DNA from: Gammaproteobacteria bacterium | GTDB taxonomy: Bacteria > Pseudomonadota > Gammaproteobacteria > DRLM01 | NCBI GenBank assembly: GCA_023266095.1 | Contig: JAHFRV010000011.1 | Span: 19,643 to 76,180, forward strand | Length of the DNA stretch: 56,538 nt | Reading direction: 5' to 3' | In this document: piece by piece, positions 18,385-27,981 of the stretch | Position numbering within the stretch: the stretch's first letter is position 1 | Layout: each line of letters starts with the position of its first letter | The notes under the pieces: model-generated | Databases searched by the model: none | What the model saw: only the letters and a program-made list of their open reading frames with translations | What the model was told of the DNA's origin: nothing | Made by a program: the position numbers and the translations under genes

Positions 18385-19066
18385 ATGGGCGGACGGCGAG
18401 GGCGGCGAGGTTGAATTCCGCCGCCAGCGCCGCGACGTCCGGGTGGGCGAGATGGGGGAAAGTGGCCAGCCGCGGCGCGGCGAGTCGTGTCTCCAGGGCC
18501 GCGATATTTTCCAGGATCCGTTCCATCGTCGGATCAATGATGTTCGCCACCCAGCCGGCCAAGCGCACGCCGGAGCGGGTGATGGCCTCGCCGCTCAATA
18601 GAGCGTGATTAAGGCAGCCGAGCCGTATCCCTACCACCAGGATTACCGGCAGCTTCAGCGCTACCGCCAAATCCGCGAAACTCTCTTGCTCGTTGAGCGG
18701 CACCCGCCAGCCGCCGGCACCTTCCACGATCACAGATTCCGCCCGCGCGGCGAGCTGCGCGTAATGCGCATAGAGCGCCGCTACACTCAATTTCACACCC
18801 GCTTCACGTGCTGCGAGGTGAGGGGCGATGGCAGCGGGAAGCGCAAAGGGATTTACTTCTTCATAACGCAACGGAATATTGCCCGCGGCGAGCAGTTGTA
18901 GCGCATCGTCGTTGCGCCAGCCTTCCGGGCTGCGCAGGCAACCCGCCGCCACCGGCTTCATACCCGCCACGCGTCGTCCCGTTTCCGCGAGGCGATGAAT
19001 CAGTGCCGCCGCGACCACCGTCTTGCCGACGCCGGTATCGGTGCCGGTGATGAAAAAACCGTTCAT
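18383..19066 (-). CDS. bioD: Dethiobiotin synthetase
   Basis: 227 residues from ATG 19066; the preceding GTG codon is an alternative. FFITGTDTGVGKT is the P-loop, with KPVAAGC and EGAGGWRVPL as further BioD signatures. It makes dethiobiotin from diaminopelargonate, CO2 and ATP. It is the last gene of bioB-F-H-C-D and overlaps bioC as TGATG. The C-terminus abuts the rpoH terminator. Confidence 0.95.
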   Translation of the reverse strand: MNGFFITGTDTGVGKTVVAAALIHRLAETGRRVAGMKPVAAGCLRSPEGWRNDDALQLLAAGNIPLRYEEVNPFALPAAIAPHLAAREAGVKLSVAALYAHYAQLAARAESVIVEGAGGWRVPLNEQESFADLAVALKLPVILVVGIRLGCLNHALLSGEAITRSGVRLAGWVANIIDPTMERILENIAALETRLAAPRLATFPHLAHPDVAALAAEFNLAALAVRP

Positions 19067-19962
19067 CACCGAGGTGACGCGCGCCGGCGCAGGCTGTCGA
19101 TCGCGACTTTCACCACGCCGTCTTCACGCAGATTCACCGCGCTGCTCGGCGCCCAGGCCAGGCCGTAAACCACTTCGAAGGTCGCCGGCAACACGCCGTC
19201 GCGCCGCTCGTGCTCATAGGCGTCCGCCATGACGCGCAAGCGGCCTTTGCCGGTGAGGTTGCGCGTCCGGCCGGCGGCGGCGTTACGGGCGCCGAGGCTT
19301 TTGAGTTCGCGCATCAATTGCTGAACGTCGCGATAAGTAAGAATGAGGCGCTCGGCGTCCATCACCGGGTCAGCGAACGCGGCGCGCTGCAAGGCGTCGC
19401 CGATGTCGTGCATGTCGATGAAGGCGCTGACGTGCTGCGCGTTATCGGCGTGAGCCCAGGCCGCGCGCAGTTCTTTTAATGTGTCGGGGCCGAAAGTGGA
19501 GAACAATAGCAGACCGCCCGGTTTCAGCACTCGGCGGAACTCCTTAAAAACGGCGTCGAGATTGTTGCACCACTGCAAGGTGACATTGGAAAACACCAGA
19601 TCGGCGCTGTGATTCGCCAGCGGCAAGCGTTCGGCATCACCGCAGATGAAGCATTGTTTACCGCGCAACCGCGCCAGCAGCCCGGCGCGGCGCCGCGCGG
19701 TGCGCAACATATTAACGGCGAGATCGAGGGCGATGATTTGTGCGGCTTTGTAACGTTTTGCCAGCGTCTTGCTGAGGTGGCCGGTGCCTGCACCGACGTC
19801 GATCACGGTGACAGGTTGCAGCCGGATGTAGTCGAGACGTTCCAGCAGGCGCGCGCCGATTTCGCGTTGCAACACGGCGACGCCGTCGTAGCTCGCCGCG
19901 GCGCGGTCGAAGCTGCCGCGCACGCGGTGTTTGTCGAGATGGTAGGCCTGATTATCCGTCAT
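19066..19962 (-). CDS. bioC: Malonyl-ACP O-methyltransferase
   Basis: 298 residues from ATG 19962, inside the bioH end (11-bp overlap). FDRAAASYDGVAVLQ is the BioC N-terminal signature, VIDVGAGTGHLS binds SAM, and NVTLQWCNNLD is typical. It methylates malonyl-ACP so that the fatty-acid machinery can build the pimeloyl chain. The neighbouring BioH removes the methyl ester. Confidence 0.94.
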   Translation of the reverse strand: MTDNQAYHLDKHRVRGSFDRAAASYDGVAVLQREIGARLLERLDYIRLQPVTVIDVGAGTGHLSKTLAKRYKAAQIIALDLAVNMLRTARRRAGLLARLRGKQCFICGDAERLPLANHSADLVFSNVTLQWCNNLDAVFKEFRRVLKPGGLLLFSTFGPDTLKELRAAWAHADNAQHVSAFIDMHDIGDALQRAAFADPVMDAERLILTYRDVQQLMRELKSLGARNAAAGRTRNLTGKGRLRVMADAYEHERRDGVLPATFEVVYGLAWAPSSAVNLREDGVVKVAIDSLRRRASPR

Positions 19963-20731
19963 GCGGGTGTTCCAGAAAGCCGGTGAGTGTCGCCAGAAAT
20001 TCTTGCGGATGAGAGAGAAAGGGCGCATGGCCGGCGGCATCCAGCACATCGACTTGTATCGCCGGCGCGTGCTGCCGCATCGCCGTGCCGACGCTCACCG
20101 GCACCAGCATATCGCGTCCGCCCAGTAACAATTGCGTGGGTCGTGACAGTGTAGCGAACTGAAGCCGCAAATCCGCGGTGCGCAGTATTTCCAGACCGGC
20201 GCGTAGCGCGGGCAGCGCCGGCGTATATTGCAGCAGTGCCGCGCGCAAGCTGCGCAGCGTCTCGCGGCTTTCCGCGGTGCCAGTGGTGACTTGCAGGCTA
20301 AGGAAGCGTTCCAGTGTTGCGCGATAATCCTGTTCCAGGGCGCGGGCGAAACCGGCGAGTACTGCCGGTTCCATGGCGTGCGGCCACTCCGGCGCGGTGA
20401 CGAAGCGCGGCGAACTCGCGACCAGAATCAGTTTGTCCACGCGCGCGGGCGCATGCAGCGCCATCCGCGTCGCGATCATTCCCCCCAGCGACCAACCCAG
20501 CCAGATCGCGCGCGGCGGCGCGGCGGCGGCCACGGCTTCGGTCACCGCCGCGAGATCGACGTTTTCTGTCAGCGGCGGTGAACGGCCGTGGCCGGGAAGA
20601 TCGATGAGACTGATGCGATAACGCGGTGCCAGTCGTTCCGCCAGCGCGGCGAACACGCCGCCGTGCAGGCCCCAGCCGTGCAGTAGGACGAGGTCGGGAC
20701 CGAACCCGAATTGCTCGACGTGCAGATTCAT
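19952..20731 (-). CDS. bioH: Pimeloyl-ACP methyl ester carboxylesterase
   Basis: 259-residue alpha/beta hydrolase. [12 protein letters not shown] forms the oxyanion region, GWSLGG carries the nucleophile Ser, GGRDMLVP the Asp and [11 protein letters not shown] the His. It cleaves pimeloyl-ACP methyl ester, ending the BioC/BioH pathway. The start overlaps the bioF stop by 4 bp and the end overlaps bioC. Confidence 0.95.
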   Translation of the reverse strand: MNLHVEQFGFGPDLVLLHGWGLHGGVFAALAERLAPRYRISLIDLPGHGRSPPLTENVDLAAVTEAVAAAAPPRAIWLGWSLGGMIATRMALHAPARVDKLILVASSPRFVTAPEWPHAMEPAVLAGFARALEQDYRATLERFLSLQVTTGTAESRETLRSLRAALLQYTPALPALRAGLEILRTADLRLQFATLSRPTQLLLGGRDMLVPVSVGTAMRQHAPAIQVDVLDAAGHAPFLSHPQEFLATLTGFLEHPHDG

Positions 20732-21915
20732 AACACCGCCTCCAGCGCCGTGAGCAGCCGATCGACATCGGTTTCGCTGTGCGCCGCCGACAGCGCGATG
20801 CGCAAACGCGCCGTGCCGGCGGGCACGGTGGGCGGTCGGATAGCGGTGACGTAGATGCCGCGCGCGCGGAGCGCCGCGCTTATCGCCAGGGCGGTGGCCG
20901 AATCGCCGAGCAACAGCGGCTGGATCGGTGTGGCGGAGGGCAGCAAGTGCGCGCCCAATTGTGCGGCGCCGCAGCGGAAACGCGCGATCAGCTGCTGGAG
21001 GTGCTCGCGTCGCCAGCTTTCTTCTTGCACGAGACGCAGACTGGCCAGCGTGGCGTGGGCCACGGCGGGCGGCAGCGCCGTGGTATAGATGTAGGGCCGC
21101 GCGCGTTGAATGAGATATTCGATCAAGTCCTCGCTGCCGGCGACGAAGGCGCCGAAACTGCCGAGGGCTTTGCCGAGGGTGCCGATCAAGATCGGCACCG
21201 TTTCTTGATTCAAACCGTAATGTTCGACGATGCCGCGGCCGTGCGCGCCCAGGACGCCGAAGCCGTGAGCGTCGTCGACCATCAGCCAGGCGTCGTGTCG
21301 TCGCGCCACGTCGGCGAGTTGCGGCAGGGGCGCGAGGTCGCCGTCCATGCTGAACACGCCGTCGGTGACGATGAGCAGGCTGTCGCTGGCAAGATCATCG
21401 CCGGGTGTCGGAGCGTGCCGTGAATTTTTTTGGGCACTCAACCGCCGAGCCAAATCGCCGACGTCGTTGTGCGCGTAACGCCGCAGCCGCGCGCCGGAGA
21501 GGAGTCCCGCATCCAGTAATGAGGCGTGATTGAGTCGGTCTTCGAATACCGCATCGCCGCGCCCCGCCAGCGCCGCGACCACGCCCAGATTGGCCATATA
21601 ACCCGTAGAAAACAGCAGTGCGCATGGCCGTTGAGTGAACTCGGCCAGCGCCTCTTCCAATTCATGGTGCGGGCGCTGATGACCGGTGACGAGGTGTGAG
21701 GCACCGCTGCCCGCGCCGTAGCGGTCGGCGCCGGCTTTCAGCGCGGCGATCATCCGCGGGTGATTGGCGAGGCCGAGATAATCGTTGCTGCAAAAGGAGA
21801 GATAAGGCGTGCCGCCGATCACGATCTCCGTGCCCTGCGGACTCTCCACCACGGCGCGACTGCGATACTGGTGCTGCGCCCGCAGCGCCGCGAGTGCGGC
21901 GGCGAGGTCTTTCAT
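20728..21915 (-). CDS. bioF: 8-amino-7-oxononanoate synthase
   Basis: 395 residues. [35 protein letters not shown] and the PLP-lysine region [13 protein letters not shown] are all present. This PLP enzyme condenses pimeloyl-ACP with alanine. It lies 17 bases after bioB and overlaps bioH. Confidence 0.96.
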   Translation of the reverse strand: MKDLAAALAALRAQHQYRSRAVVESPQGTEIVIGGTPYLSFCSNDYLGLANHPRMIAALKAGADRYGAGSGASHLVTGHQRPHHELEEALAEFTQRPCALLFSTGYMANLGVVAALAGRGDAVFEDRLNHASLLDAGLLSGARLRRYAHNDVGDLARRLSAQKNSRHAPTPGDDLASDSLLIVTDGVFSMDGDLAPLPQLADVARRHDAWLMVDDAHGFGVLGAHGRGIVEHYGLNQETVPILIGTLGKALGSFGAFVAGSEDLIEYLIQRARPYIYTTALPPAVAHATLASLRLVQEESWRREHLQQLIARFRCGAAQLGAHLLPSATPIQPLLLGDSATALAISAALRARGIYVTAIRPPTVPAGTARLRIALSAAHSETDVDRLLTALEAVL

Positions 21916-21932
21916 AGCAAATAAACCTTAGA

Positions 21933-22976
21933 TTACGCCGTCGCCGATATCACTATCGGTGTTTCCGCCGCGCGCCTCTGTTGAGTATCGCCGCGCGCGC
22001 GTACTTTGAGGTCGTCGAGCATTTTGAGGTCGTCGCTCACTTGGCGGCCCTTGGTGGTGAGGTAGTCGCCGATCATCACACCGGAGGCGCCGGCGAAGAA
22101 AATCATCGCTTGCAGGTCGCGCAGGAAGTGGCGGCCGCCGGCGATGCGGATCTCGGCGCGCGGCAGCATATAACGGAACACCGCGATCATGTGCAATATC
22201 TCGAGCGGTTGCATGGGCTGCTGGTCTGCCATGGGCGTGCCGTCGATGGGGTTGAGGAAATTGAGCGGCACCGATTCCACATTGAGATTGCGCAGCGTCT
22301 CCGCCAGTTCGATGCGCTGATCGAGCGATTCGCCCATGCCGAGGATGCCGCCGGCGCAGACCCGCAGACCCGCCGCCACGGCATGGCGGATGGTGTCGAT
22401 GTTTTCCTGATAGGTATGTGTGGTGCAGACGTTGTGGAAGAAACTCTCGGCGGTTTCGAGATTGTGGTGATAATTTTCCATGCCCATCGCCTTCAGCATG
22501 TCCGCGCTCTCTTGATCGAGCGCGCCGAGGCTGGCGCAGCGGCCGATGTCCGAGTGTTTTTTGAGTTCGCCGAAATAGTCGCGTAGCTGCTCGCGCTCTT
22601 TATCGCCGCGTACGCCCCAGCCCTTCGACACCACACCGAAGTCGCTGGCGCCCCATTCGCGCGCGCGGTGAGCCTGCTCGACCAATTGTTCCGCCGGAAT
22701 GTAGTTGTATTTGGGCGCGGCGGTTTTATGGTGGCCGCTCTGGCCGCAGAAAGAACAATTCTCCGAGCAGTTGCCGGAACGCACATTGGAAATGGCGCAG
22801 ATCTCGACTTCGTCGCCGCGGAAGGTTTTGCGCAAACGGTCGGCGCCGGCCATCAGCCAGGGGAGATAATCGTGGTCGAGCCGGATCAGCCAGCGGCCTT
22901 CGTCGGCGGTCATCTCGCCGCCCGCCAGGATGCGCTGGGTAATGCCGTCGATGCGTTGATATATAGTGTTATCCAT
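21933..22976 (-). CDS. bioB: Biotin synthase
   Basis: 347 residues from ATG 22976 (GGAAG upstream); the frame extends to 23027 without a better start. The radical-SAM cysteines are in CSENCSFCGQSG, and GMGES, NFLNPIDGTP and the conserved Arg in EIRIAGGR complete the BioB pattern. It inserts sulfur into dethiobiotin. First gene of the operon; a good sigma-70 promoter with a BirA-like box lies about 125 bp upstream. bioA is not in this operon. Confidence 0.96.
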   Translation of the reverse strand: MDNTIYQRIDGITQRILAGGEMTADEGRWLIRLDHDYLPWLMAGADRLRKTFRGDEVEICAISNVRSGNCSENCSFCGQSGHHKTAAPKYNYIPAEQLVEQAHRAREWGASDFGVVSKGWGVRGDKEREQLRDYFGELKKHSDIGRCASLGALDQESADMLKAMGMENYHHNLETAESFFHNVCTTHTYQENIDTIRHAVAAGLRVCAGGILGMGESLDQRIELAETLRNLNVESVPLNFLNPIDGTPMADQQPMQPLEILHMIAVFRYMLPRAEIRIAGGRHFLRDLQAMIFFAGASGVMIGDYLTTKGRQVSDDLKMLDDLKVRARGDTQQRRAAETPIVISATA

Positions 22977-23099
22977 GGCGTGTCTTCCACTTGATGTCGA
23001 GGTCGTTCCCTTGCCAGGGCAAGGCATTTATGATGGCCATGTTCGCACGAGGGGATGGGGGTCTGGCCCAGATTGGCGGCGATCATGCTAAACCCCATG

Positions 23100-23127
23100 A
23101 ATATAATCGCTTAATCCAGCCTGTCAA
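23100..23127 (-). promoter_or_regulatory. Sigma-70 promoter reading to bioB
   Basis: On the minus strand, TTGACA (23127-23122, perfect), a 16-bp spacer and TATATT (23105-23100, 5 of 6) point at bioB. They imply a leader of roughly 115 nt. The -35 box lies within one half of a BirA-like palindrome. Confidence 0.65.
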
Positions 23128-23154
23128 CCGAATGTTATTCGATATGGTTAACCG
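23121..23154. promoter_or_regulatory. Candidate BirA (biotin repressor) box
   Basis: CTGTCAACC and GGTTAACCG are separated by 16 bp. The proteobacterial BirA consensus, as I recall it, is TTGTAAACC-N16-GGTTTACAA; the halves match at 7 and 6 of 9 positions. One half overlaps the bioB -35 box, as expected for a repressor site, and the other runs into the comF coding start. Confidence 0.5.
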
Positions 23155-23848
23155 ATGGCTCCAAAACGCTCAGGATTGGCTGATGCCTGCCCAGTGCGAG
23201 TTGTGCGGCGGTCTTGGGCAGGAAGGCCGCAATGTTTGTGTGGCGTGCCGGAATGATATGCCCGCGCTGGGGCCGGCCTGCCGGCAATGCGCCGTACCCT
23301 TGCCGGCAGCGGGGCTGTGTGGCATTTGTCAGCGTCATCCCCGGCCGTTTGTGGCGGCTACCGCCGCTTTTCTTTATCAACCGCCGCTGGATAGCTTGAT
23401 ACAGCGTCTCAAATTTCCGGGCGATCTGCGTTTGGCGCGCTTGTTGGGCGAGTTGATGGCGGAAGGATTGTGTGCGCAGTTTGTTACTCCGCTGGACGTG
23501 GACGTCATGCTGCCGGTGCCGCTGCACGCGGCGCGTTTGCGCGAGCGGGGATTTAACCAGGCGCTGGAATTGGCCCGCCCCCTGGCGCGGTGTTTGAACT
23601 TGCCGTTGGATACGCGCTGCGCCGAGCGGGTACGCGCCACGGTGCCGCAGAGTGGTCTGCCCGCCAAACTGCGCCGGCGCAATATCAAAGGTGCGTTCCG
23701 GGTGACGGCGGCGGTGGCCGGGCGGCGGATTGCGGTAGTGGATGATGTGATGACCACCGGCCATACTGTGAGCGAATTCGCCGCGACCTTGCGCCGTGCC
23801 GGCGCGGTGTCGGTGACGGTATGGCTGTGCGCGCGGGTTCCGAGATAA
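23132..23848 (+). CDS. comF: ComF family phosphoribosyltransferase-like protein
   Basis: About 238 residues from ATG 23132 (ATG 23144 also possible; the frame opens at 22991). The N-terminal zinc-ribbon cysteines CELCGG, CVACR and CRQC...CGIC are present. The C-terminal PRTase domain has LRERGFNQALELA and the PRPP loop VVDDVMTTGHT. ComF/GntX homologues are linked to DNA uptake or DNA use as nutrient, and the window also encodes type IV pili. It is divergent from bioB, and a BirA-like box overlaps its start. Confidence 0.92.
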   Translation: MLFDMVNRWLQNAQDWLMPAQCELCGGLGQEGRNVCVACRNDMPALGPACRQCAVPLPAAGLCGICQRHPRPFVAATAAFLYQPPLDSLIQRLKFPGDLRLARLLGELMAEGLCAQFVTPLDVDVMLPVPLHAARLRERGFNQALELARPLARCLNLPLDTRCAERVRATVPQSGLPAKLRRRNIKGAFRVTAAVAGRRIAVVDDVMTTGHTVSEFAATLRRAGAVSVTVWLCARVPR

Positions 23849-23979
23849 TCAACCGGGTTTTTGCCTGACTACCCGCTATGGTAAGATGTGGTCCTTCATT
23901 TCGGGGGCGGCGGTGATCTGGCCGCGGTTCCCGTGTCTGACCCGCGTTAAACAACTTAAAATTCCCCAAGGAGTACTAC

Positions 23980-24543
23980 ATGTCATTACGACCGCTTATT
24001 GCCGTGTTTTTTTTGGCCGGGAGCGTCCCGGCGATGGCCCAGACTTTCGACATCAGCCTGAGTAACGACGCGGCGAAACTGATGTACACCGCGCCCATGG
24101 GCCAACAGGGTTTCGGCCGCGGCGAGTTCGATGGCACGCTGTTGTTCACCGATGATGACAGCATTATGGGCGCAGTGGGCTTTGGTGTCGTCGGCGAAGC
24201 GGGCAGCGGTTCCCCTGGCCTCAATGCCGGGGTGGGTATACGGCTTTATGGCCTGAATACGGACAACAACGATGTGGCTGCCCTGACATTGGGCGGACAA
24301 TTGCGGTTTTCACCGGCCGCGTTGCCCCGTCTGCGCTTGCTTGGCTCCATCAACTTCGCACCGAGCATCGTCACCTTCATGGACGGTGACCGTTTTATCG
24401 ACACTGGAGTCTCAGTGGGTTATGAAGTCCTCCAGGATGCCGTGGCCTACATAGGTTACCGGCGGATACGTGCAAACATTGAAAACGGTCCGGATCTGAC
24501 CGTGGATCAGGGTGCCCATATCGGTATCAATTTCCGCTTCTGA
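23980..24543 (+). CDS. YfaZ family outer-membrane protein
   Basis: 187 residues with a signal peptide (IAVFFLAGSVPAMAQ). Alternating hydrophobic strands end in the outer-membrane C-terminal Phe signature (IGINFRF). The strand pattern and the YIGYRRIR region match YfaZ-like small beta-barrel proteins. The ribosome site AAGGAG is well placed. It stands alone between comF and a hypothetical gene. The substrate is unknown. Confidence 0.8.
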   Translation: MSLRPLIAVFFLAGSVPAMAQTFDISLSNDAAKLMYTAPMGQQGFGRGEFDGTLLFTDDDSIMGAVGFGVVGEAGSGSPGLNAGVGIRLYGLNTDNNDVAALTLGGQLRFSPAALPRLRLLGSINFAPSIVTFMDGDRFIDTGVSVGYEVLQDAVAYIGYRRIRANIENGPDLTVDQGAHIGINFRF

Positions 24544-24622
24544 ACCTAACTTAAGCGGTGGCGGCCGATGGCCGTTATATTCGACTTAGAGAGAAGGAGC
24601 TCGCTAAGAGACGCTACGTTCC

Positions 24623-24988
24623 ATGCAGATCGCCAAGCTAGGTCAGGACTATTACGGCATGACCCGGTCTCCAGTCGCTTCCGCGCGCGGGGAGGCGGGA
24701 GACCGGACCCGCGCCGAGGAAGGCACGGCGCATGGTCGGTCCACCGCCTCGCCGCCCGTCGAGCGAGTGGTGGAAGGGGAGTGGCTCAAGGGCAGCGGGG
24801 CTCCGAACGATTTCTTCGAACGGATTTGGCGGCATCGAAGCAGCGAGGCCGGGAGTTCAAGTTCACATTCACACGAATCCGCTTCTCCTTATGAAACCCA
24901 GCGCGCCATCAACGCTTATCTTACCCAGGTAGCTCAGTTTGAACGGCGGCCGACGGCCGGTGTTGCCAGGGTAGATTATTACGCCTGA
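24623..24988 (+). CDS. Hypothetical protein with conserved-looking C-terminus
   Basis: 121 residues with no membrane helix. The middle is low-complexity and charged (RTRAEEGTAHGRS, EAGSSSSHSHES). The C-terminal ~30 residues (AINAYLTQVAQFERRPTAGV then VDYYA) look like a short conserved motif, a pattern I associate with small unannotated gammaproteobacterial proteins. The ribosome site is weak. It lies between yfaZ and the HugZ-like gene on the same strand. Function unknown. Confidence 0.5.
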   Translation: MQIAKLGQDYYGMTRSPVASARGEAGDRTRAEEGTAHGRSTASPPVERVVEGEWLKGSGAPNDFFERIWRHRSSEAGSSSSHSHESASPYETQRAINAYLTQVAQFERRPTAGVARVDYYA

Positions 24989-25046
24989 AGGGTGGTTTTC
25001 TGCTTGGTTATTTCCCGCCGCCTTCCGGCCTGCTACAGTTCTTCTC

Positions 25047-25532
25047 ATGGACAAACACGAAGCAGAGCGGTTGTGCCGCTTGATCGACGCCCAGCGTTGG
25101 GCTGCATTGGCGACCGTTCAAGACGATGACGTCCCCTACGTTTCCTTTGTGGCTTATGCGGTGGAACCCGGTATGGCGAGCGTGCTGTTGCATGTCAGTC
25201 GCCTTTCCGCCCACACCGGCTACGCGCTGGCGCGGCCGCAGGTCGCCTTAGGTATCAGCGCGCCGGACGATGCTCAAGGTGATCCTCAGACCTTGCCGCG
25301 AGTCACGCTGGAAGGGAGGGTGGAGCTTATCGGGCGAGATGGATCGGAGTATGGACCGGCGCGCGCTGCTTATCTCGCGAAAATTCCCACCGCGAAACAG
25401 TTGTTCGGCTTCGGCGATTTCGTCTTGTTGCGGTTAAAAGTGGAAACCCTGCGGTATGTCGGCGGTTTCGGTCGCGCGCATACCGTGAGCGCCGGGCGTT
25501 GGCGGCAATGGGCTGGGGAGTTGGGTTTATAA
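25047..25532 (+). CDS. HugZ-like pyridoxamine-5'-phosphate oxidase-fold protein
   Basis: 161 residues. A split-barrel flavin-reductase fold is indicated by WAALATVQDDDVPYVSFVAYA, LLHVSRLSAHTGYALARPQVAL and PRVTLEGRVELI. AYLAKIPTAKQLFGFGDFVLLRLKVE is the usual C-terminal motif of the HugZ/PNPOx-like family. Members bind heme or FMN and several aid heme use, but the C-terminal heme-binding loop of true HugZ is not evident. Probably a cytoplasmic FMN or heme protein. Single gene. Confidence 0.8.
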   Translation: MDKHEAERLCRLIDAQRWAALATVQDDDVPYVSFVAYAVEPGMASVLLHVSRLSAHTGYALARPQVALGISAPDDAQGDPQTLPRVTLEGRVELIGRDGSEYGPARAAYLAKIPTAKQLFGFGDFVLLRLKVETLRYVGGFGRAHTVSAGRWRQWAGELGL

Positions 25533-25597
25533 TGTGCGTTGGCGGCCGCCGGTTGTCAGCGCCTAGTCAATGCTAGGCGGCGTGCAGTCTGGACAAT

Positions 25598-25747
25598 TCA
25601 ATCAATTTGATCCGTGGCACAGGGTTGGATCACCAGGCCCAACAGTATTCCCAGAATGTAGTTTTTATAGATATATAACGAGCCCATGGATTCCGGGGTA
25701 TGAATGATCAACACCATAATCAGCACTAGCAAACCCATCCGAACCAT
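25598..25747 (-). CDS. Small hydrophobic protein (49 aa)
   Basis: From ATG 25747, preceded by GAGGAA at good spacing; the frame extends to 25789. Two short hydrophobic segments (MGLLVLIMVLIIH and YILGILLGLVIQP) flank a polar turn. No family is recognised. Support is limited to the ribosome site and composition. Confidence 0.35.
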   Translation of the reverse strand: MVRMGLLVLIMVLIIHTPESMGSLYIYKNYILGILLGLVIQPCATDQID

Positions 25748-25895
25748 AGCCACTTCCTCGTTCGGCACGTCTTGGGCGGTTCCCCACACGTTTAAGATTG
25801 ATAATGGCCGGCGGAGGGTCTGTTATACCGTTACCCGGTTAACAGGCGAGACGTGACTTAATAGACAGATCGGCCATAAAACGGAAAATTCAAGT

Positions 25896-26903
25896 ATGAA
25901 CCAGCCAACGGCGGAGGCTGTGGTGCATGTGGCGGCGGCAGTAATCGTGGATGATGCCGGCCGGGTGTTGCTGGCGCGTCGCGCGCCGCATCGCCATCAA
26001 GGCGGATTGTGGGAATTTCCAGGTGGTAAAGTTGAATCCCATGAAACCGCGCGGGTCGCTTTGGCGCGCGAGTTGTACGAAGAAGTGGGTATCATCGTCG
26101 AGTCCGCGCGACCGCTGATTCGCTTACGTCACGATTATCCCGGCAGGACCGTGTTGCTGGATGTGTGGCGCGTCCAGGCGTTTAACGGTGAACCCCATGG
26201 CCGCGAAGGTCAGCCGGTCGAATGGGTGGCGGTGGAGGAACTGACCACGCGGGAGTTTCCCGCCGCCAATCCGTCCATCGTCACCGCGGCGCGTTTGCCG
26301 CCGGTCTATCTCATCACGCCCGAGCCGTCGGATAGTGTAGAGTTTTGGTCTCGTTTGGAGGGCGCATTGGCGGCGGGGGTGCGCCTCGTGCAATTTCGCG
26401 CTAAGCAACTTGATACATCTACCCAGCGGTGTTTGGCGCGGCGGGCGATTGAATTATGCCGCGCGGCGGGTGCGCGTTTGTTATTGAACGCACCGCCGGC
26501 TTGGGCCGAAGAATTGGGCGCCGCTGGCGTGCATCTCACCAGCAGCCGTTTGCGTGGCCTGACCGAGCGACCCTTGGAGCGTGAGTTTTGGGTGGCGGCG
26601 TCCTGCCACACGCAAGCGGAATTGAGGCATGCTCAGGCTATCGGAGTCGACTTCGCGGTGGTCGGGCCGGTCCTGCCCACCGCCAGTCACCCCACTGCAC
26701 CGACGCTGGGCTGGCCCGGTTTGCGTGACTTGACCGAGGCGGCGGTCATGCCGGTGTACGCCTTGGGCGGTATGTCGCTGGACACCGCGCCGACCAGCTT
26801 TGTGTATGGTGCGCAGGGCATTGCCGCCATTTCCTCTTTATGGCAGGCGGCGGCGGATCCCGTTACGTTAGCGGCACGGCTGCGTCAGCTGGCGTCCGGG
26901 TAG
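25896..26903 (+). CDS. Nudix hydrolase (MutT-like) fused to a ThiE-like domain
   Basis: 335 residues. Residues 1-130 are a MutT-type Nudix domain with the box [20 protein letters not shown] then EVGI. Residues ~135-330 form a thiamine-phosphate-synthase-like TIM barrel ([38 protein letters not shown]). Such fusions are common next to gammaproteobacterial genes such as yacG. The Nudix half probably removes oxidised nucleotides; whether the ThiE half makes thiamine phosphate is uncertain, because its motifs are diverged. The last 19 bp overlap the end of the convergent yacG. Confidence 0.9.
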   Translation: MNQPTAEAVVHVAAAVIVDDAGRVLLARRAPHRHQGGLWEFPGGKVESHETARVALARELYEEVGIIVESARPLIRLRHDYPGRTVLLDVWRVQAFNGEPHGREGQPVEWVAVEELTTREFPAANPSIVTAARLPPVYLITPEPSDSVEFWSRLEGALAAGVRLVQFRAKQLDTSTQRCLARRAIELCRAAGARLLLNAPPAWAEELGAAGVHLTSSRLRGLTERPLEREFWVAASCHTQAELRHAQAIGVDFAVVGPVLPTASHPTAPTLGWPGLRDLTEAAVMPVYALGGMSLDTAPTSFVYGAQGIAAISSLWQAAADPVTLAARLRQLASG

Positions 26904-27076
26904 CCGGCGGGCAGGGTATCGTCCTCGGCTTGGGCGTCATCGCCCGGAATGCGGTGTTCTTCATTGGCCCACTGTCCCAAGTCGATTAGACGGCAGCGTT
27001 CGCTGCAAAACGGCCGCCAGCGCTGGCGTTCGTTCCATTGCACTTTTTTGCCGCAATGCGGGCAAGCCACTTCCAT
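26885..27076 (-). CDS. yacG: DNA gyrase inhibitor / zinc-binding protein YacG
   Basis: 63 residues from ATG 27076. The zinc ligands are CPHCGKK and [13 protein letters not shown], the exact YacG pattern. The acidic tail is typical. E. coli YacG binds GyrB and inhibits gyrase. It starts 2 bases after the zapD stop, and the order coaE-zapD-yacG is conserved in gammaproteobacteria. Confidence 0.93.
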   Translation of the reverse strand: MEVACPHCGKKVQWNERQRWRPFCSERCRLIDLGQWANEEHRIPGDDAQAEDDTLPAGYPDAS

Positions 27077-27078
27077 GA

Positions 27079-27846
27079 TCAGATCAGGCAGCAGGTGAGT
27101 TCGAAGTTGACGTCTTGGATGGTTTGCACCGCGTGGCCATCGGGCAAAAATTCCATGAACCGCACGGTGAACCGATGACGGCCGCCGCTGACTTCGGCGT
27201 AATAAGGCGCGTCCGCCGCCACCGCGACCCGCACCAGTTGGCAGGGACAGGTGGCGTCGAGCATTTTTTGATAGAAACCGCCGTGGGCGACTTCCTGTGT
27301 GGGGTTGGCGCTGCCGCGCACCAGACGCAATATTAACGAAATGGATAAACGGATCGGTTCGAAAACCGTGATCCAATTGTGTAGATCGGCGATGCGCTTG
27401 GGCAAGGGCCGTTGCAGCCAGAAATGGTAGCCGGGCAGGTCGAAATCGCAGGTGCCGCCGGGGATGCTGACCCGTTGTTTGATGTTGTTGAGGAACTCGT
27501 TCTGCCGCAGTTCCTGGCCGACCTGGCCGTGCATGTCGTGCATCCGATCCACCAGCATGTCGAATTCGTCGAGCAACTCAATCAGCCGTGCGCGATCGAC
27601 ACCGGGGGCATTTTCCAGGGCGGCGAGGGCGCCCATCTGCCGTTCCAATTCCTTCATCACCTCGGTCTTGAGGTCGGCGCGGTTGAAAATGGTGAGGATG
27701 TCCAGCAGGCTGACCAGCGCGTTGCGGCTGTCCCACAACGAAGGGCCTTCCAGACGGGCGAAGAATTCCTTGAACAGATGTTCCAACCGCAGAAAGGTAC
27801 GGACTCGTTCGTTCAGCGGTTGTTCGTAGTTGACTTTTGCTTGCAC
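27079..27846 (-). CDS. zapD: Cell division protein ZapD
   Basis: 255 residues of the YacF/ZapD family: [16 protein letters not shown] at the N-terminus, and [20 protein letters not shown] and [16 protein letters not shown] further on. ZapD cross-links FtsZ filaments at the division ring. It is cytoplasmic, all-helical with a C-terminal beta domain. It lies between coaE and yacG. Confidence 0.94.
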   Translation of the reverse strand: MQAKVNYEQPLNERVRTFLRLEHLFKEFFARLEGPSLWDSRNALVSLLDILTIFNRADLKTEVMKELERQMGALAALENAPGVDRARLIELLDEFDMLVDRMHDMHGQVGQELRQNEFLNNIKQRVSIPGGTCDFDLPGYHFWLQRPLPKRIADLHNWITVFEPIRLSISLILRLVRGSANPTQEVAHGGFYQKMLDATCPCQLVRVAVAADAPYYAEVSGGRHRFTVRFMEFLPDGHAVQTIQDVNFELTCCLI

Positions 27847-27981
27847 GAGTCGCTTTGGGTATGGGGCACGGGTGGCTGGCGCCGTGCTGGCGGTTGAACG
27901 ACAGGCGGTGGTTCGGGCTCGCCGCCTGCTTCCTTTAATCGAGCGTCCTCGCGGCGCCCATGAAATGGCACATAGTGTACG

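Noticed and set aside
23100-23160. CRISPR or tandem repeat signal near bioB
   Set aside because: Only a single palindrome is present; there are no spaced direct repeats here or elsewhere in the window.
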